Below, piece after piece: positions 1-8,263 of a stretch of DNA of 64,000 bases. Origin of the DNA: Peptoniphilus senegalensis JC140 (GTDB lineage Bacteria; Bacillota; Clostridia; Tissierellales; Peptoniphilaceae); the NCBI RefSeq assembly GCF_000321025.1, contig NZ_HE610717.1, positions 439,674-503,673 on the forward strand. Reading direction: 5' to 3'. Positions within the stretch are counted from its first letter, which is position 1. Each line of letters opens with the position of its first letter. The notes under the pieces are model-generated. The model did no database searches. It saw only the letters and a list, made by a program, of their open reading frames with translations, and had not been told where the DNA came from. The position numbers and the translations under genes are program-made.

Positions 1-1206
1 TCCAAAACTCTTTTGATTCGATCTTGTTTCTGATGTGTTATATAGGTCTATGGTTTCTTTGCCTAGGCTTTCAGATAATTCTTTTAATGTTGTTCTTTCT
101 TTGCCTCCTAAAAATAACGTCGAATCACAATTGCCAACTATGGTATCTGCATTATCTTTATAGATACTTTTTAGTTGTGATTGTGCTTGTAATATTATAC
201 AAGCTGATATTTCTCTACTTCTAATAGTTGCTATCAGCTTTTCAAATTTAGGAATTAAGCCGATATTTGCGAATTCATCAAGTAGGCATCTCACATGAAC
301 AGGAAGTCTTCCGCCATATTCATCATCTGCTTTATCACATAATAGATTAAATAATTGTGAGTACATTATTGATACTACAAAGTTAAATGTATCATCTGTA
401 TCCGATATTATTACGAATAAAGCTGTTTTCTTTTCTCCAAGTGTATCAAGCTCCAGTTCATCTTCTTTCATTAAGTCCCTAAGTTCCTGAATATCAAATG
501 GAGCAAGCCTTACTCCACAGGATATAAGGATTGATTTGGCAGTTTTTCCTGCTGCAAGTTTGTATTTCTTATATTGTTTTACTGCGAAATGATTTGGCTT
601 TTCTTTTTCTAATGCTTCAAACATATAGTCTACTGCATTTTTAAAATTTTCATCTTCTTCTCTTACCTCACTTGCATCTATCATAGCAAGTAAAGTTGTA
701 AAGTTCTGTTCTTCTTTAGGAGCTTCATACCAGATATATCCTATAAGTGCTGTGTAATAGAGTTTTTCAGCTTTCACCCAAAAATCCTCAGTTGATTTTT
801 CTCCTTCTCCCTTAGTATTTGCAATTATTGTTTGTACTAATTTCAAAATATCTTTTTCACTTTTCAAGTATGCAAAGGGATTATATCTCATGGATTTTTT
901 AAAGTTTATTGTGTTTAGTATTTTTATCTCATATCCATTTCTTTCCAACATTTTCCCACATTCCAAGACTAATGTTCCTTTTGGATCGGTTACTACATAT
1001 GAAGAGTGCATTTGCATGAGATTTGGCTTTACAAAAAACCTTGTTTTACCACTACCAGAACCTCCAATTACCATTACATTTTTATTTCTCGCATATTTTG
1101 GATTTTTAGGTCTATTGTTCATAGTAAGTCTTTCAGTTTGAGTTAGTAGCACATTGTTTTCAAACTTCTTGTCAATGTATGGCTCAATGTCTTTTTCATT
1201 TCCCCA
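1..1206 (-). pseudogene. virD4 of ICE A, 3' portion (separated from its 5' portion by an IME)
   Basis: On the minus strand this stretch encodes a type IV coupling protein from just after the N-terminal membrane part: the Walker A segment GGSGSGKTRF, then PNLMQM, VTDPKGT, the long helical central region and Walker B DEFANIG. It matches ICE B VirD4 almost residue for residue (for example SEKDILKLVQTIIANTKGEGE) and runs off the left edge still open. It has no start codon of its own, because the frame begins at the IME junction. The missing first 114 residues are encoded at 7665-8006. The coupling protein normally feeds the relaxase-DNA complex to the mating channel, so ICE A should be transfer-defective while the IME is in place. 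Confidence 0.9.
1203..1206 (-). other. IME attachment core, 3' junction (TGGG on the minus strand)
   Basis: The minus strand reads CGCTTCCTGGGGAAATG here. Bases after TGGG belong to virD4, and bases before it belong to the IME. The other junction reads AAGATGGGTTGCATAA. TGGG is the only shared stretch. Serine recombinases of this family exchange at a dinucleotide, probably GG here. Confidence 0.75.
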
Positions 1207-1281
1207 GGAAGCGTTTTGTCAAGTGCCTTTTTATATTTATGGATGCTTTTTCTACAATGGCATTTTAACTTTTAGACAAAG

Positions 1282-1312
1282 AAAAACAGTAAACCTTTTT
1301 TGATTTACTGTT
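1282..1312 (-). terminator. Rho-independent terminator at the IME end
   Basis: An inverted repeat AACAGTAAA...TTTACTGTT is followed on the minus strand by a run of T. It lies downstream of the 210-residue membrane protein and closes the IME transcript before the virD4 junction. Nearly the same hairpin occurs again at 4561-4590. Confidence 0.7.
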
Positions 1313-1366
1313 CTTGTTTTAGTTTCGTATAAATTACTATTTTTATAAATTACGCAAGTAAAATCA

Positions 1367-1999
1367 CTATAACCATGTAAGAACTTCTCTATGATATAGA
1401 ATAAAGTAAAATACTAAGAAACTTATGATTATAGAAAATAAGTAAACATAGCGATTTTTCACTCTTCTAAAAAATAATACTCCGAAAGCAATAGTTCCTA
1501 TTCCATCCATTAGTAACTGAAATAGAAAAGTATGTGTCATGTAAAATTTTATTGCTATAGCTACCGTTTCAGAAAATAATGCTCCTACAGGCAACGAATA
1601 TAAAATAGAGTTATAAAATTTATCTCTATTCCAATAATAAAGTACAAACGCTGCAATCGCACATGGTATAGACAAAATAGTAAACATTATAAATAAAGAA
1701 AAACGAAATCCATCCGAAAACATTGGAATAAACATACCAAGAATAGCTTGCAATCCATAAAAGCTCAATGTCATTCCAAACATATATAAGAATGAGCTAA
1801 TTCCTGCACACTTATTAGATGAACTTTTTACTACTATTACAGTATTTGAAATCATCCAAAATCCTAATAGTGTTTGAACAGAAGACCAACTCCATAAAGT
1901 ATCTAATGAGCAGTAATCTAATAATCGAGTAATACATCCCACCAATATTCCAATTAAAAATATTTTTATATATGATTTTCTATCATCTCTTAACTCCAT
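1367..1999 (-). CDS. Multi-pass membrane protein, unknown function (IME cargo)
   Basis: The product is 210 residues, almost entirely hydrophobic, with about six predicted membrane helices after a short charged N-terminus (MELRDDRKSY). It ends with a short polar tail. GAGGAGATG precedes the start at a slightly long distance. Its gene follows the SnoaL-like gene by 20 bases, so the two are likely co-transcribed as cargo. I do not recognise a family signature. Its size and topology resemble small uncharacterised permease-like proteins, but no transport motif is visible. Confidence 0.7.
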   Translation of the reverse strand: MELRDDRKSYIKIFLIGILVGCITRLLDYCSLDTLWSWSSVQTLLGFWMISNTVIVVKSSSNKCAGISSFLYMFGMTLSFYGLQAILGMFIPMFSDGFRFSLFIMFTILSIPCAIAAFVLYYWNRDKFYNSILYSLPVGALFSETVAIAIKFYMTHTFLFQLLMDGIGTIAFGVLFFRRVKNRYVYLFSIIISFLVFYFILYHREVLTWL

Positions 2000-2019
2000 T
2001 TTCGTTATATTTCATCTCC

Positions 2020-2439
2020 TCAAAACCAATTTACTTTTTCATCTCTAAATAATGGACTTTTACTCTGTTTATAAGGATTGTAGTTATTGCAATTACAACC
2101 AAACTCTTTCAATGTTTTTATCTTATTATCGGCTGTCCAAACAATCAAAGAAATACCGTCAAATTCTTCAACTTTCCCTTCATTCATTTTATTTTTGAAG
2201 TGCCATTCTACAATGGTTTGATTATCCTTATGAAAAAATTGCTTTATATCCCACGCAAGCACTGTTCCTCTTGTATTCCATTCATTAAACCAGTGCTTTA
2301 CAGTTTGACGATTTTCATACTTTGGACACCAACTTTCAACATAAATTACATCATCTGAAAAAATTTCATCTATCCCTAAGTCTTGTTGTTCAAGCCACAT
2401 ATCAAACCATAAACGAATGATTTTTTCTCTTTCATCCAT
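2020..2439 (-). CDS. SnoaL/NTF2-like protein (IME cargo)
   Basis: The product is 139 residues. It has the helical N-terminus typical of the family (KIIRLWFDMWLEQ), the F-SDDVIY segment, and alternating strands around VEWHF and EFDGISLIVW. This pattern fits a single SnoaL-like or NTF2-like cone-shaped domain, used by polyketide cyclases, small hydrolases or plain binding proteins. A C-terminal tail has two Cys in CNCNNYN. The Shine-Dalgarno GGAGGTG is 9 bases before ATG. It shares a transcript with the membrane protein downstream, and neither has an obvious mobility role, so they look like a two-gene cargo. The substrate is unknown. Confidence 0.7.
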   Translation of the reverse strand: MDEREKIIRLWFDMWLEQQDLGIDEIFSDDVIYVESWCPKYENRQTVKHWFNEWNTRGTVLAWDIKQFFHKDNQTIVEWHFKNKMNEGKVEEFDGISLIVWTADNKIKTLKEFGCNCNNYNPYKQSKSPLFRDEKVNWF

Positions 2440-2499
2440 ATATTTAGCACCTCCAAAATCAAATATTTATATATTATTATACCATTTTTTCACTTAGTT

Positions 2500-3960
2500 T
2501 TATAGGTCTAACTCGTTCCGCTTTACCTGTGATAGTTGCTTTTCGTGTTCCTGTAACTGCTCTATACAGGTCTTAACTTTTTCTGCTTGTTCTACTTCTT
2601 CTCTTATCTCTAATATTTGATTGTAAAGGCTCTTTTTCTCTTTCTTCAAAGTGGCAACTTCTGGTTCCCATTTACTGATGGCTAAGGTCTTGCTTTCTCC
2701 TAAATGGTCTTTCAAATATTTCTTAGCACTTTCAAATAAAATAATCTCTGCTGTATGCTCATTATAAAAATCTTCCTGTTTTCTTTTCTTTAATTGTGCA
2801 TAGACTTTGTAGGTGTCCTTATACTTCAAATATTTTTCTGATTGGTCGATGAGTTGTGTTTTTTCATCAATCTTCTTCTCGGTATCTTTTAAGGCTCGTG
2901 TTGTCTTATAATTCTTATCTCTAAGGATAACTATATTTTCTTTAAGCTCGGATAATGAAGTGATGTTTTTCTCTTTGAGTAGCTGATAACTTTCAATATA
3001 TTTCTCCAAGTCTGCATTATTGTTATCTGCGTTTTTATGAATAAGATTTTCAAAGATTGACAACAGATTTTCTTTGGGTGGGAGGGTGGACTTTGTATTT
3101 TCGTTTTCTATTTTTTCTTCTTTTCCTATTCCTCTTATCCAATTTAGTAATGCCTTTATTCTTCTTGAAATTTCTCTTAAAATCATATTTTGATGTTTGA
3201 TTTCTCGGTTGATATTTCCTCTGTCTGTGGCTATGCCTTTCTTCTCCATTTGGGTTGCTGACACTCCTAAATGAATGGTCGGTATTTGTTCTATCCCTTG
3301 TCTTTGATAAGAACGATGATCTACTTTCTCCTGTATGCTGTTTTCTTCAAGATATTTGTTTGTAATATCTGCCCATGCTTTTCGCCATTCTTCTGCCTTG
3401 TCTTGCTCGTTCCAATCTGTTGTATTTATCTTTCTTGTTTTGTAATTACCATTTTTAAGTTTTACTTTTTCTCCATTTTCATCAAGGATATATTCCTTTT
3501 TTGATTTTGCTCCCCATGTTGTATCTTCGTTTAGTGGTCGCATGGTAAGTAATATATGACAATGTGGGTTTCCATCATTTTTATCATGTAGGGCAATGTC
3601 GGCACACATACCTACTTTTACAAAATTTTCTTTTACATATTCTCGTACAAGATTTATTTGTTTCTCTCGGTCTAATTCTTTAGGTAAGGCTACTTCAATT
3701 TCTCTTGCAAGCTGTGAGTTTTTACTTTTTTCTATTTTCTCAACACTGTTCCACAATGTCCCTCTATCTAAAAATTCCTGTGGTGCATTTTGTGGTAAAA
3801 GAATTTCAGTATGTGCTATTCCGCCTTTTCTTGTAAAGTCATGCAGTTCGCCATCGTATTCATTTTTTATTTTTTCGCCACTTCGATAGGCGGAAGCTGC
3901 TACTGCACTTTTGCCTTTACCTCTTGAAATAATCTTTATACAAAGATGATATATCGCCAT
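2500..3960 (-). CDS. MobQ-family relaxase (MobA/MobL) of the IME
   Basis: The product is 486 residues. The N-terminus MAIYHLCIKIISRGKGKSAV followed by AAYRSGEK is the classic MobA/MobL start and holds the presumed catalytic Tyr. The metal-binding histidines are in NPHCHILLTMRPL near residue 133. The C-terminal third is charged coiled coil. A MobQ relaxase nicks oriT, stays covalently bound to the 5' end and is carried into the recipient. The Shine-Dalgarno AAAGGAGG is 9 bases before ATG. A candidate oriT with a GTGCGCCCTT core lies just upstream at 4160-4200, as expected for this family. Confidence 0.93.
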   Translation of the reverse strand: MAIYHLCIKIISRGKGKSAVAASAYRSGEKIKNEYDGELHDFTRKGGIAHTEILLPQNAPQEFLDRGTLWNSVEKIEKSKNSQLAREIEVALPKELDREKQINLVREYVKENFVKVGMCADIALHDKNDGNPHCHILLTMRPLNEDTTWGAKSKKEYILDENGEKVKLKNGNYKTRKINTTDWNEQDKAEEWRKAWADITNKYLEENSIQEKVDHRSYQRQGIEQIPTIHLGVSATQMEKKGIATDRGNINREIKHQNMILREISRRIKALLNWIRGIGKEEKIENENTKSTLPPKENLLSIFENLIHKNADNNNADLEKYIESYQLLKEKNITSLSELKENIVILRDKNYKTTRALKDTEKKIDEKTQLIDQSEKYLKYKDTYKVYAQLKKRKQEDFYNEHTAEIILFESAKKYLKDHLGESKTLAISKWEPEVATLKKEKKSLYNQILEIREEVEQAEKVKTCIEQLQEHEKQLSQVKRNELDL

Positions 3961-4019
3961 AAGAGAAAACCTCCTTTCGTTTTTCTGATACTTTGATGTG
4001 GCGATAGATAAGACTTCCT

Positions 4020-4053
4020 AAAGAAATCGGATTGCTTTTTATCCGATTTCTTT
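4020..4053. repeat. 13-bp perfect inverted repeat beside the IME oriT
   Basis: AAAGAAATCGGAT pairs perfectly with ATCCGATTTCTTT around an 8-base loop, between the relaxase start and the nic-like site. It may be part of the oriT (relaxosome or termination hairpin) or an attenuator ahead of mobA. No T-run follows on the minus strand, so a terminator role is less likely. Confidence 0.6.
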
Positions 4054-4159
4054 TGGTAAGTACACAAGGGGTAGAAAATTTATTTCCGTAGGGGAATGTA
4101 GTTCCCCTGTATCAGCGTTAGCTGATATGCCCTCTGCTAAGAGCCTTCGGAGAACGCAC

Positions 4160-4200
4160 ACACCTGCTAAGGTGTATATGTGCGCCCTTGTAAACAAGGG
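4160..4200 (+). other. Candidate oriT of the IME
   Basis: A 6-bp inverted repeat ACACCT-GCTA-AGGTGT is followed four bases later by GTGCGCCCTT. That core is known from nic sites of MobQ plasmids (the pSK41, pSC101 and RSF1010 type, TGCGCCCT). It overlaps a second small palindrome CCCTTG-TAAA-CAAGGG. The 240-base intergenic gap between DUF3847 and mobA holds no gene, consistent with an origin of transfer. Confidence 0.75.
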
Positions 4201-4201
4201 A

Positions 4202-4522
4202 CTATTCCTCTATCCCCGTTTCTTCATCTTCTTTTTCTATATTTTCAACTTCGCTTTCTTCTCTGCTTTCTATAATTTTTTGTATTTTGAGATTGGCTTC
4301 CTCTTTACGAATTAAAGATGTGATTAACTGATAAAATTCATCTTTGGTTAGATTTTTGCTTTCTGTAAAGATACTTTCAAAGACTGCTCCTTTTTCATAT
4401 ATTCTTTTATCTCTCTTTTTTCTTTCTTCCTGTTTCTGCTGACTGATGAGCTTTTTCCTTTTGTTTTGTAACTGCTTGATTTCTTCATCTGCCATTAAGA
4501 TTTTTTCTTCTATGTTCTTCAT
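4202..4522 (-). CDS. DUF3847-like accessory mobilization protein
   Basis: Starting at the ATG preceded by AGAGAGGAAATGAG, the product is 106 residues: a highly charged N-terminal helix (EEIKQLQNKRKKLISQQ), a short segment with FESIFTESKNLTKDEFYQLI, and an acidic tail. Small proteins of this kind sit next to MobA/MobL genes in many Firmicutes IMEs and are annotated DUF3847. A role in the relaxosome is inferred from position only. A longer frame opens 33 bases upstream at a TTG without a better ribosome site. Confidence 0.72.
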   Translation of the reverse strand: MKNIEEKILMADEEIKQLQNKRKKLISQQKQEERKKRDKRIYEKGAVFESIFTESKNLTKDEFYQLITSLIRKEEANLKIQKIIESREESEVENIEKEDEETGIEE

Positions 4523-4560
4523 TTTCTCATTTCCTCTCTTTCTAATTTTGAGCAAATAAA

Positions 4561-4590
4561 AAACAGTAAACCGAATTTGATTTACTGTTT
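4561..4590 (-). terminator. Rho-independent terminator inside the IME
   Basis: AAACAGTAAA and TTTACTGTTT form a 10-bp stem followed by T residues on the minus strand. It separates the 73-residue and 171-residue genes from the DUF3847-mobA part. Its sequence is nearly a copy of the hairpin at 1282-1312. Confidence 0.7.
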
Positions 4591-4604
4591 CATATATCTA
4601 TTTT

Positions 4605-4826
4605 TTATTTAAAGCTATTTTCTATTAGCATCTGCACTTGCCCTAATGGGATATTAAATATTATACCGTAAATAGACATTCCAAGTAGCAATACTGCAAC
4701 AACTATGCCTATTCCATAAAGACATCCGTTACTAACTTTAGCTTTTTTAACTTTTATATTTATATAGCTATATATGAGAAATACTGCAAATATAAAAGCC
4801 AAAATATAATTTGGTAACATACTCAT
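4605..4826 (-). CDS. Small two-helix membrane protein, unknown
   Basis: The product is 73 residues with two clear membrane helices (about 6-24 and 36-58) joined by a basic loop with KVKKAKVS. ATG at position 1 or 3 follows AAAGGTAAAG. It lies 13 bases after the 171-residue gene and before a terminator, so the two are probably one transcript. No family recognised. Confidence 0.6.
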   Translation of the reverse strand: MSMLPNYILAFIFAVFLIYSYINIKVKKAKVSNGCLYGIGIVVAVLLLGMSIYGIIFNIPLGQVQMLIENSFK

Positions 4827-4839
4827 TATACTTTACCTT

Positions 4840-5355
4840 TTATTTGCAAAATTTATTCCAAAAATCTACCCAACCACTATGTTCTTCTCTTTGGTCAATA
4901 TAAGTGAATGTTTCTTCATCATACCAATCATGATTTACTATATCGCCAATAGTCTCAGGAACAAAAAAGTTGAAAAATTCTTTCTTGAATGAGTTTCCGT
5001 ATTGTAGATAATATGAACCTACCATCTTGGTGAAATTAGTTTTCTTTATATCTTGTGGTCTATAAAGAAGTGCTTCACCAACCTGAGTTAAATCAGGGCT
5101 TACCTCAAGGAAAACTAAACTTAAATCACTTTCCTTGTAGCCAAGTATAAAACTTCTATACTTATAGGAAACCGTACGAAGTACCGCAAAATTAGCTCCA
5201 CCTATATCTTCTGAATAAGCATAGATTATTCTATATTCTGAGCCATTATCTACTTTCCTATCAAAGATTTCTCTCATTAATGCCTTGTTTTTATCGCTTT
5301 TTGCTTTATCTAATTCAACTTCTTTTTTTCCTCCAAACAGTCCGAATAACCCCAT
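4840..5355 (-). CDS. Uncharacterised 171-residue protein (IME)
   Basis: The N-terminus MGLFGLFGGKK resembles those of many small Gram-positive cytosolic proteins of unknown function. The rest is soluble, mixed alpha/beta and rich in aromatic residues (YRIIYAYSED, YYLQYGNSF, TYIDQREEHSGWVDFW). The Shine-Dalgarno GGAGG is well placed. I do not recognise a family. With the 73-residue membrane protein after it, it may form a small cargo pair. Confidence 0.6.
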   Translation of the reverse strand: MGLFGLFGGKKEVELDKAKSDKNKALMREIFDRKVDNGSEYRIIYAYSEDIGGANFAVLRTVSYKYRSFILGYKESDLSLVFLEVSPDLTQVGEALLYRPQDIKKTNFTKMVGSYYLQYGNSFKKEFFNFFVPETIGDIVNHDWYDEETFTYIDQREEHSGWVDFWNKFCK

Positions 5356-5489
5356 TTTTTGTTCCTCCGTTCATTTAGTTTTTGAATATAATTATACTTT
5401 ATTATACCACTTTTTAGTTATTTTTTCTATCATTTTTTATCTGGATTCAATTATTTTTGTCTTTTATATTGTAGGAGTGGTATACCTAT

Positions 5490-5681
5490 TTATTGTTTTT
5501 CATTCTTTTTAGAATGTATTACCTTAAACAGTTTATCTTGAAATGTTTCTTTGCTCTTTTTGTCAAAATATATCTCTGTTACAAAGGTCTTTCCATTTAT
5601 CTTCTTTGTAAGAATGCCATCGGGCTTTTGATGTTGTTCTGCTTGTATTTCTTTAATATCTGTTTTCTCATTTTCTGCCAT
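5490..5681 (-). CDS. TnpW-like transposon protein
   Basis: The product is 63 residues. The conserved core (GILTKKINGKTFVTEIYF then SKETFQDKLFKVI) matches the short TnpW proteins that accompany TnpX-type recombinases in Tn4451-like elements and clostridial ICEs/IMEs. The Shine-Dalgarno AAAGGAGG lies 7 bases before ATG. It lies just downstream of the recombinase, separated by a hairpin. Its biochemical role is unknown. Confidence 0.75.
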   Translation of the reverse strand: MAENEKTDIKEIQAEQHQKPDGILTKKINGKTFVTEIYFDKKSKETFQDKLFKVIHSKKNEKQ

Positions 5682-5705
5682 TTAGTTCCTCCTTTCGACT
5701 TGCAC

Positions 5706-5740
5706 AAAAAAAAGATTTCCTGTGATTAGGAAACCTCTTT
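5706..5740 (-). terminator. Hairpin with T-run after the IME recombinase
   Basis: On the minus strand an imperfect stem AGAGGTTTCCT/AGGAAATCT is followed by eight T residues, immediately after the recombinase gene and before TnpW. It fits a Rho-independent terminator or attenuator. Confidence 0.6.
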
Positions 5741-5762
5741 TGCGATTAATTAATATTTGGTT

Positions 5763-7601
5763 TTAGGTTGTTGCTTGTAGTTTCTTTTTTGCTCTGTATT
5801 CTCTTGCTTTTAATTTTTCATACTCTCGGCACTTTTCAAGATTTTTGGCTCTGTATGCTTTAGAATATGCCCTATGATAAGCTCGTGATTTTTCTCTCTT
5901 TGCTTCTTCTATTTCTTCCCTCATCTGTATCATTTCTTCTTTTGTCGGCTCTATCTGTTTTGTAAGTTCATTTTCAAATTTTCCGATATAGTTAAAATAA
6001 ACCTCTATTCGTTGAACTACATATTTTGCTCTTTTTACATCTCTTTCATGCACTACGATTTTACTGATAAACTCATTGATAATGGTAGGGGTAAGTTCTT
6101 CAAAGTTGGAATAGCTTTCTGCAAGTCTGATAAATTTCTTTGCTCTTTGGTTTGCATTTTCACATTCGGATAAGCGTTCTTTGATTTCTTCTTTTTCTGC
6201 TTTTAAGGTGTAGTATTCTTCAGCATACTTTCTTGATAACTGTTCATAGCGTTCTGTATCCATATTTCCAAGTGCATTATCTTCATAGAGTTTATTCATC
6301 ACTCTTTCTATCTGTTCCATTCGATCTGTGATTTGTGGCATACGCTTTTGATTTTTCTTGAATTCTTCGGTCTGTTCTTTATACAGACTCCCTTTTACAA
6401 GTTTCTCAAAATCTGCTTTGTTTTCCAAAGAATACTGTGCTATCTTTCGCAAGACTTCTGCAATATTTTCCATAACCTCATCAACATCAATGCGGTGTGG
6501 GGAGTTGCATTTGGGGTGCTTTGCTTTCCCTTTGGCATATTCACTGCAATAGGTTACATGCTGTACTCTTCCATTTTTGTGTATGGTGCGAATGTGCATT
6601 TTTGTTCCGCAATCTTTACAGTACATCAAGCCTGAAAGTGCGTGAATTTCTCCATCTCCGTTTGGTCTTTTTACAGGTGCATTTTTTAACATACGCTCTA
6701 CATTTTCAAAGGTAGTTCTATCTATTATTGGCTCATGCACATTTTCTGTTATTTGCCATTTGCTTTTATCTACATAGTGGTTTCTCTTATCTCTGTAATG
6801 CTTTTCGGTCTTGAAGTTGACTACATCACCACAATACTCTTGTCTTTTCAGTATGCGTGTTATGGTTGCTTTGTTCCAGTTATATCTATTTTCTTCATTT
6901 AGTGGTTTGTTTTTAGCTGTTCCTCTATCTTGTCTTTTCATATAAAAGGTTGGGGTTAGTATTTCCTTTTCTTTCAGGTAAAAAGCTATCTGATTTCTGT
7001 TTTTTCCCTCCATAAATAGCCTGAAAATGAGTTTTACAACTTCGGCAGCTTCTTTATCGACTATCCAATAATCTTTGTTATCAGGGTCTTTTATATAGCC
7101 GTATGGGGCTTCTGTTGCAACAGGCTTTCCGTCTGCTCCTTTGGTCTTTATTCCTGTCTTTACTTTCTTGCTGATGTCTCTTGCATACCACTCTGACATG
7201 ATGTTGATAAATGGGGCAAATTCCAATGTATTTTGGTCAATGCTGTCTATACCGTTGTTGATGGCGATAAAGCGTACATTGTTTCTTCTAAATATCTCCA
7301 TAGCGTTTCCGACTTGAAGATAATCTCTTCCCCATCTCGTCATATCTTTCATAATGACAATGCCGATTTTACCACTTTCCACATCGCTTATCATCTGTGT
7401 ATAGGCGGAGCGGTCAAAGAACCTACCGCTTTCATCATCGTCGATATAGTGGCGAATGTTTATCAGCTTTTTATCTCTTGCATACCTTTCTAAAAATGCT
7501 TTTTGATTGACAATACTATTACTCTCGCCACCGTCTCTATCTTCATCACCAACTGAAAGGCGGGAGTATAGTGCTGTGATTTTGTTATGATATTCTATCA
7601 T
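5763..7601 (-). CDS. Large serine recombinase, TnpX/TndX type (IME integrase)
   Basis: The product is 612 residues. The resolvase domain starts ALYSRLSVGDEDRDG, with the catalytic Ser in YSRLS, and continues to MKDMTRWGRD. The recombinase domain (about 160-330) follows, then a zinc ribbon (MYCKDCGTKM ... C near 350-390), a coiled coil and a basic tail (AYHRAYSKAYRAKNLEKCREYEKL) typical of DUF4368 ends. AGGAGG lies 7 bases before ATG. It cuts and joins at dinucleotides without replication. It sits 60 bases from one IME end, the usual place, and should catalyse both integration into and excision from virD4. Confidence 0.93.
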   Translation of the reverse strand: MIEYHNKITALYSRLSVGDEDRDGGESNSIVNQKAFLERYARDKKLINIRHYIDDDESGRFFDRSAYTQMISDVESGKIGIVIMKDMTRWGRDYLQVGNAMEIFRRNNVRFIAINNGIDSIDQNTLEFAPFINIMSEWYARDISKKVKTGIKTKGADGKPVATEAPYGYIKDPDNKDYWIVDKEAAEVVKLIFRLFMEGKNRNQIAFYLKEKEILTPTFYMKRQDRGTAKNKPLNEENRYNWNKATITRILKRQEYCGDVVNFKTEKHYRDKRNHYVDKSKWQITENVHEPIIDRTTFENVERMLKNAPVKRPNGDGEIHALSGLMYCKDCGTKMHIRTIHKNGRVQHVTYCSEYAKGKAKHPKCNSPHRIDVDEVMENIAEVLRKIAQYSLENKADFEKLVKGSLYKEQTEEFKKNQKRMPQITDRMEQIERVMNKLYEDNALGNMDTERYEQLSRKYAEEYYTLKAEKEEIKERLSECENANQRAKKFIRLAESYSNFEELTPTIINEFISKIVVHERDVKRAKYVVQRIEVYFNYIGKFENELTKQIEPTKEEMIQMREEIEEAKREKSRAYHRAYSKAYRAKNLEKCREYEKLKAREYRAKKKLQATT

Positions 7602-7652
7602 GGCATTATCCTCCTTTTCTCGTGTCTATATATCACTCCTGTTCAGTTAATA

Positions 7653-8006
7653 TTATGCAACCCATCTTGCCGATCCATATTCTCTACCCTCTCTAAACTT
7701 TTTTGCTTTTTTCTTTTTCTGTATAATGATTAACTTAATAACTACTGATAGAATTAGACCAGGTATCAGGTTTTTTATTTTTAATGATGGAATATATTTT
7801 AAAGTATCTATTTGACTAAAAGCTACTAGAATTCTATCTATTATATCTCCTCCTACATAAGAGTTGACATGGCTTGCAAAGATATTTCCTATATAAAAAA
7901 ATAAGAGGTAAGGAAGATTTTCTAATACAAATTTCTTCTTATCTCTTATCTTAAAAACATTTTTTATATCTTTTATTATTTCATTTAGTATTTTCGAATT
8001 AATCAC
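7653..8006 (-). pseudogene. virD4 of ICE A, 5' portion, truncated by the IME
   Basis: It encodes the first 114 residues of VirD4: a cytosolic helix (KILNEIIKDIKNVFKIRDKKKF), a membrane helix around YLLFFYIGNIFASHV, the periplasm-side loop YVGGDIID, a second membrane helix and the conserved REGREYGSARW. It then reads VA and stops within the IME. The product would be a membrane stub without the ATPase. The frame resumes at base 1206. The gene follows the zinc-ribbon and PcfB genes as in related ICEs. Confidence 0.9.
7661..7664 (-). other. IME attachment core, 5' junction (TGGG)
   Basis: The minus strand reads GGCAAGATGGGTTGCATAATA. Sequence before TGGG is virD4, and sequence after it is IME. 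The IME adds the codons GTT GCA TAA, so the virD4 frame stops three codons after the junction. Confidence 0.75.
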
Positions 8007-8050
8007 TTCCTCTCCATAAAAAAGAGTAGATTTCTCTACCCATTAGTATT

Positions 8051-8254
8051 TTATTTATCTTTTTTATATCTTATTACTGGAACTTGTTTTATTTTTTTAC
8101 CTATCTTTTTTCTTTCCAAGACAAAAATCATATTTTCATTTCTTTTAAAATATCCTAAATCTTTATGGTAGCTTATACCACACTTGCAATGTAGTAGGCC
8201 TATAAATTGTTGTTTCATCTTTCTTTTACATTTTGGGCAAATATTTTTCTTCAT
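8051..8254 (-). CDS. Small zinc-ribbon protein (ICE A)
   Basis: From the ATG the product is 67 residues. It has CPKCKRKM near the start and CKCGISYHKD about 18 residues later, a four-Cys zinc ribbon, then a basic tail (KKIGKKIKQVPVIRYKKDK). It sits between the PcfB-like gene and virD4, where ICE B has nothing. It may have arrived with the toxin remnant directly upstream. The function is unknown; nucleic-acid binding is plausible. Confidence 0.55.
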   Translation of the reverse strand: MKKNICPKCKRKMKQQFIGLLHCKCGISYHKDLGYFKRNENMIFVLERKKIGKKIKQVPVIRYKKDK

Positions 8255-8263
8255 TTCATACAC

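Larger units (their letters stand above)
1207..7664 (-). mobile_element. Integrative mobilizable element (IME) with a TnpX-type serine recombinase, inserted in virD4
   Basis: The element is 6.46 kb between two TGGG copies. Removing it joins ...GCAAGATGGG to GAAATGAAAAAG and restores a continuous VirD4 frame (GSARW-GNEKDIEPYI), matching intact VirD4 of ICE B. It carries a large serine recombinase and TnpW at the end nearest the virD4 5' part, then two small unknown genes, a DUF3847 gene, an oriT, a MobQ relaxase, a SnoaL-like protein and a membrane protein. It encodes no mating channel or coupling protein, so it must borrow these. Serine-recombinase IMEs that enter conjugation genes of Tn1549-type ICEs are known in Firmicutes. 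Confidence 0.88.

Noticed and set aside
24-1141. Plus-strand open frames over the virD4 3' portion, and many similar plus-strand frames elsewhere
   Set aside because: They lie opposite well-conserved minus-strand genes, lack ribosome sites and have the low-complexity Phe/Leu/Ser composition of antisense frames in AT-rich genes.
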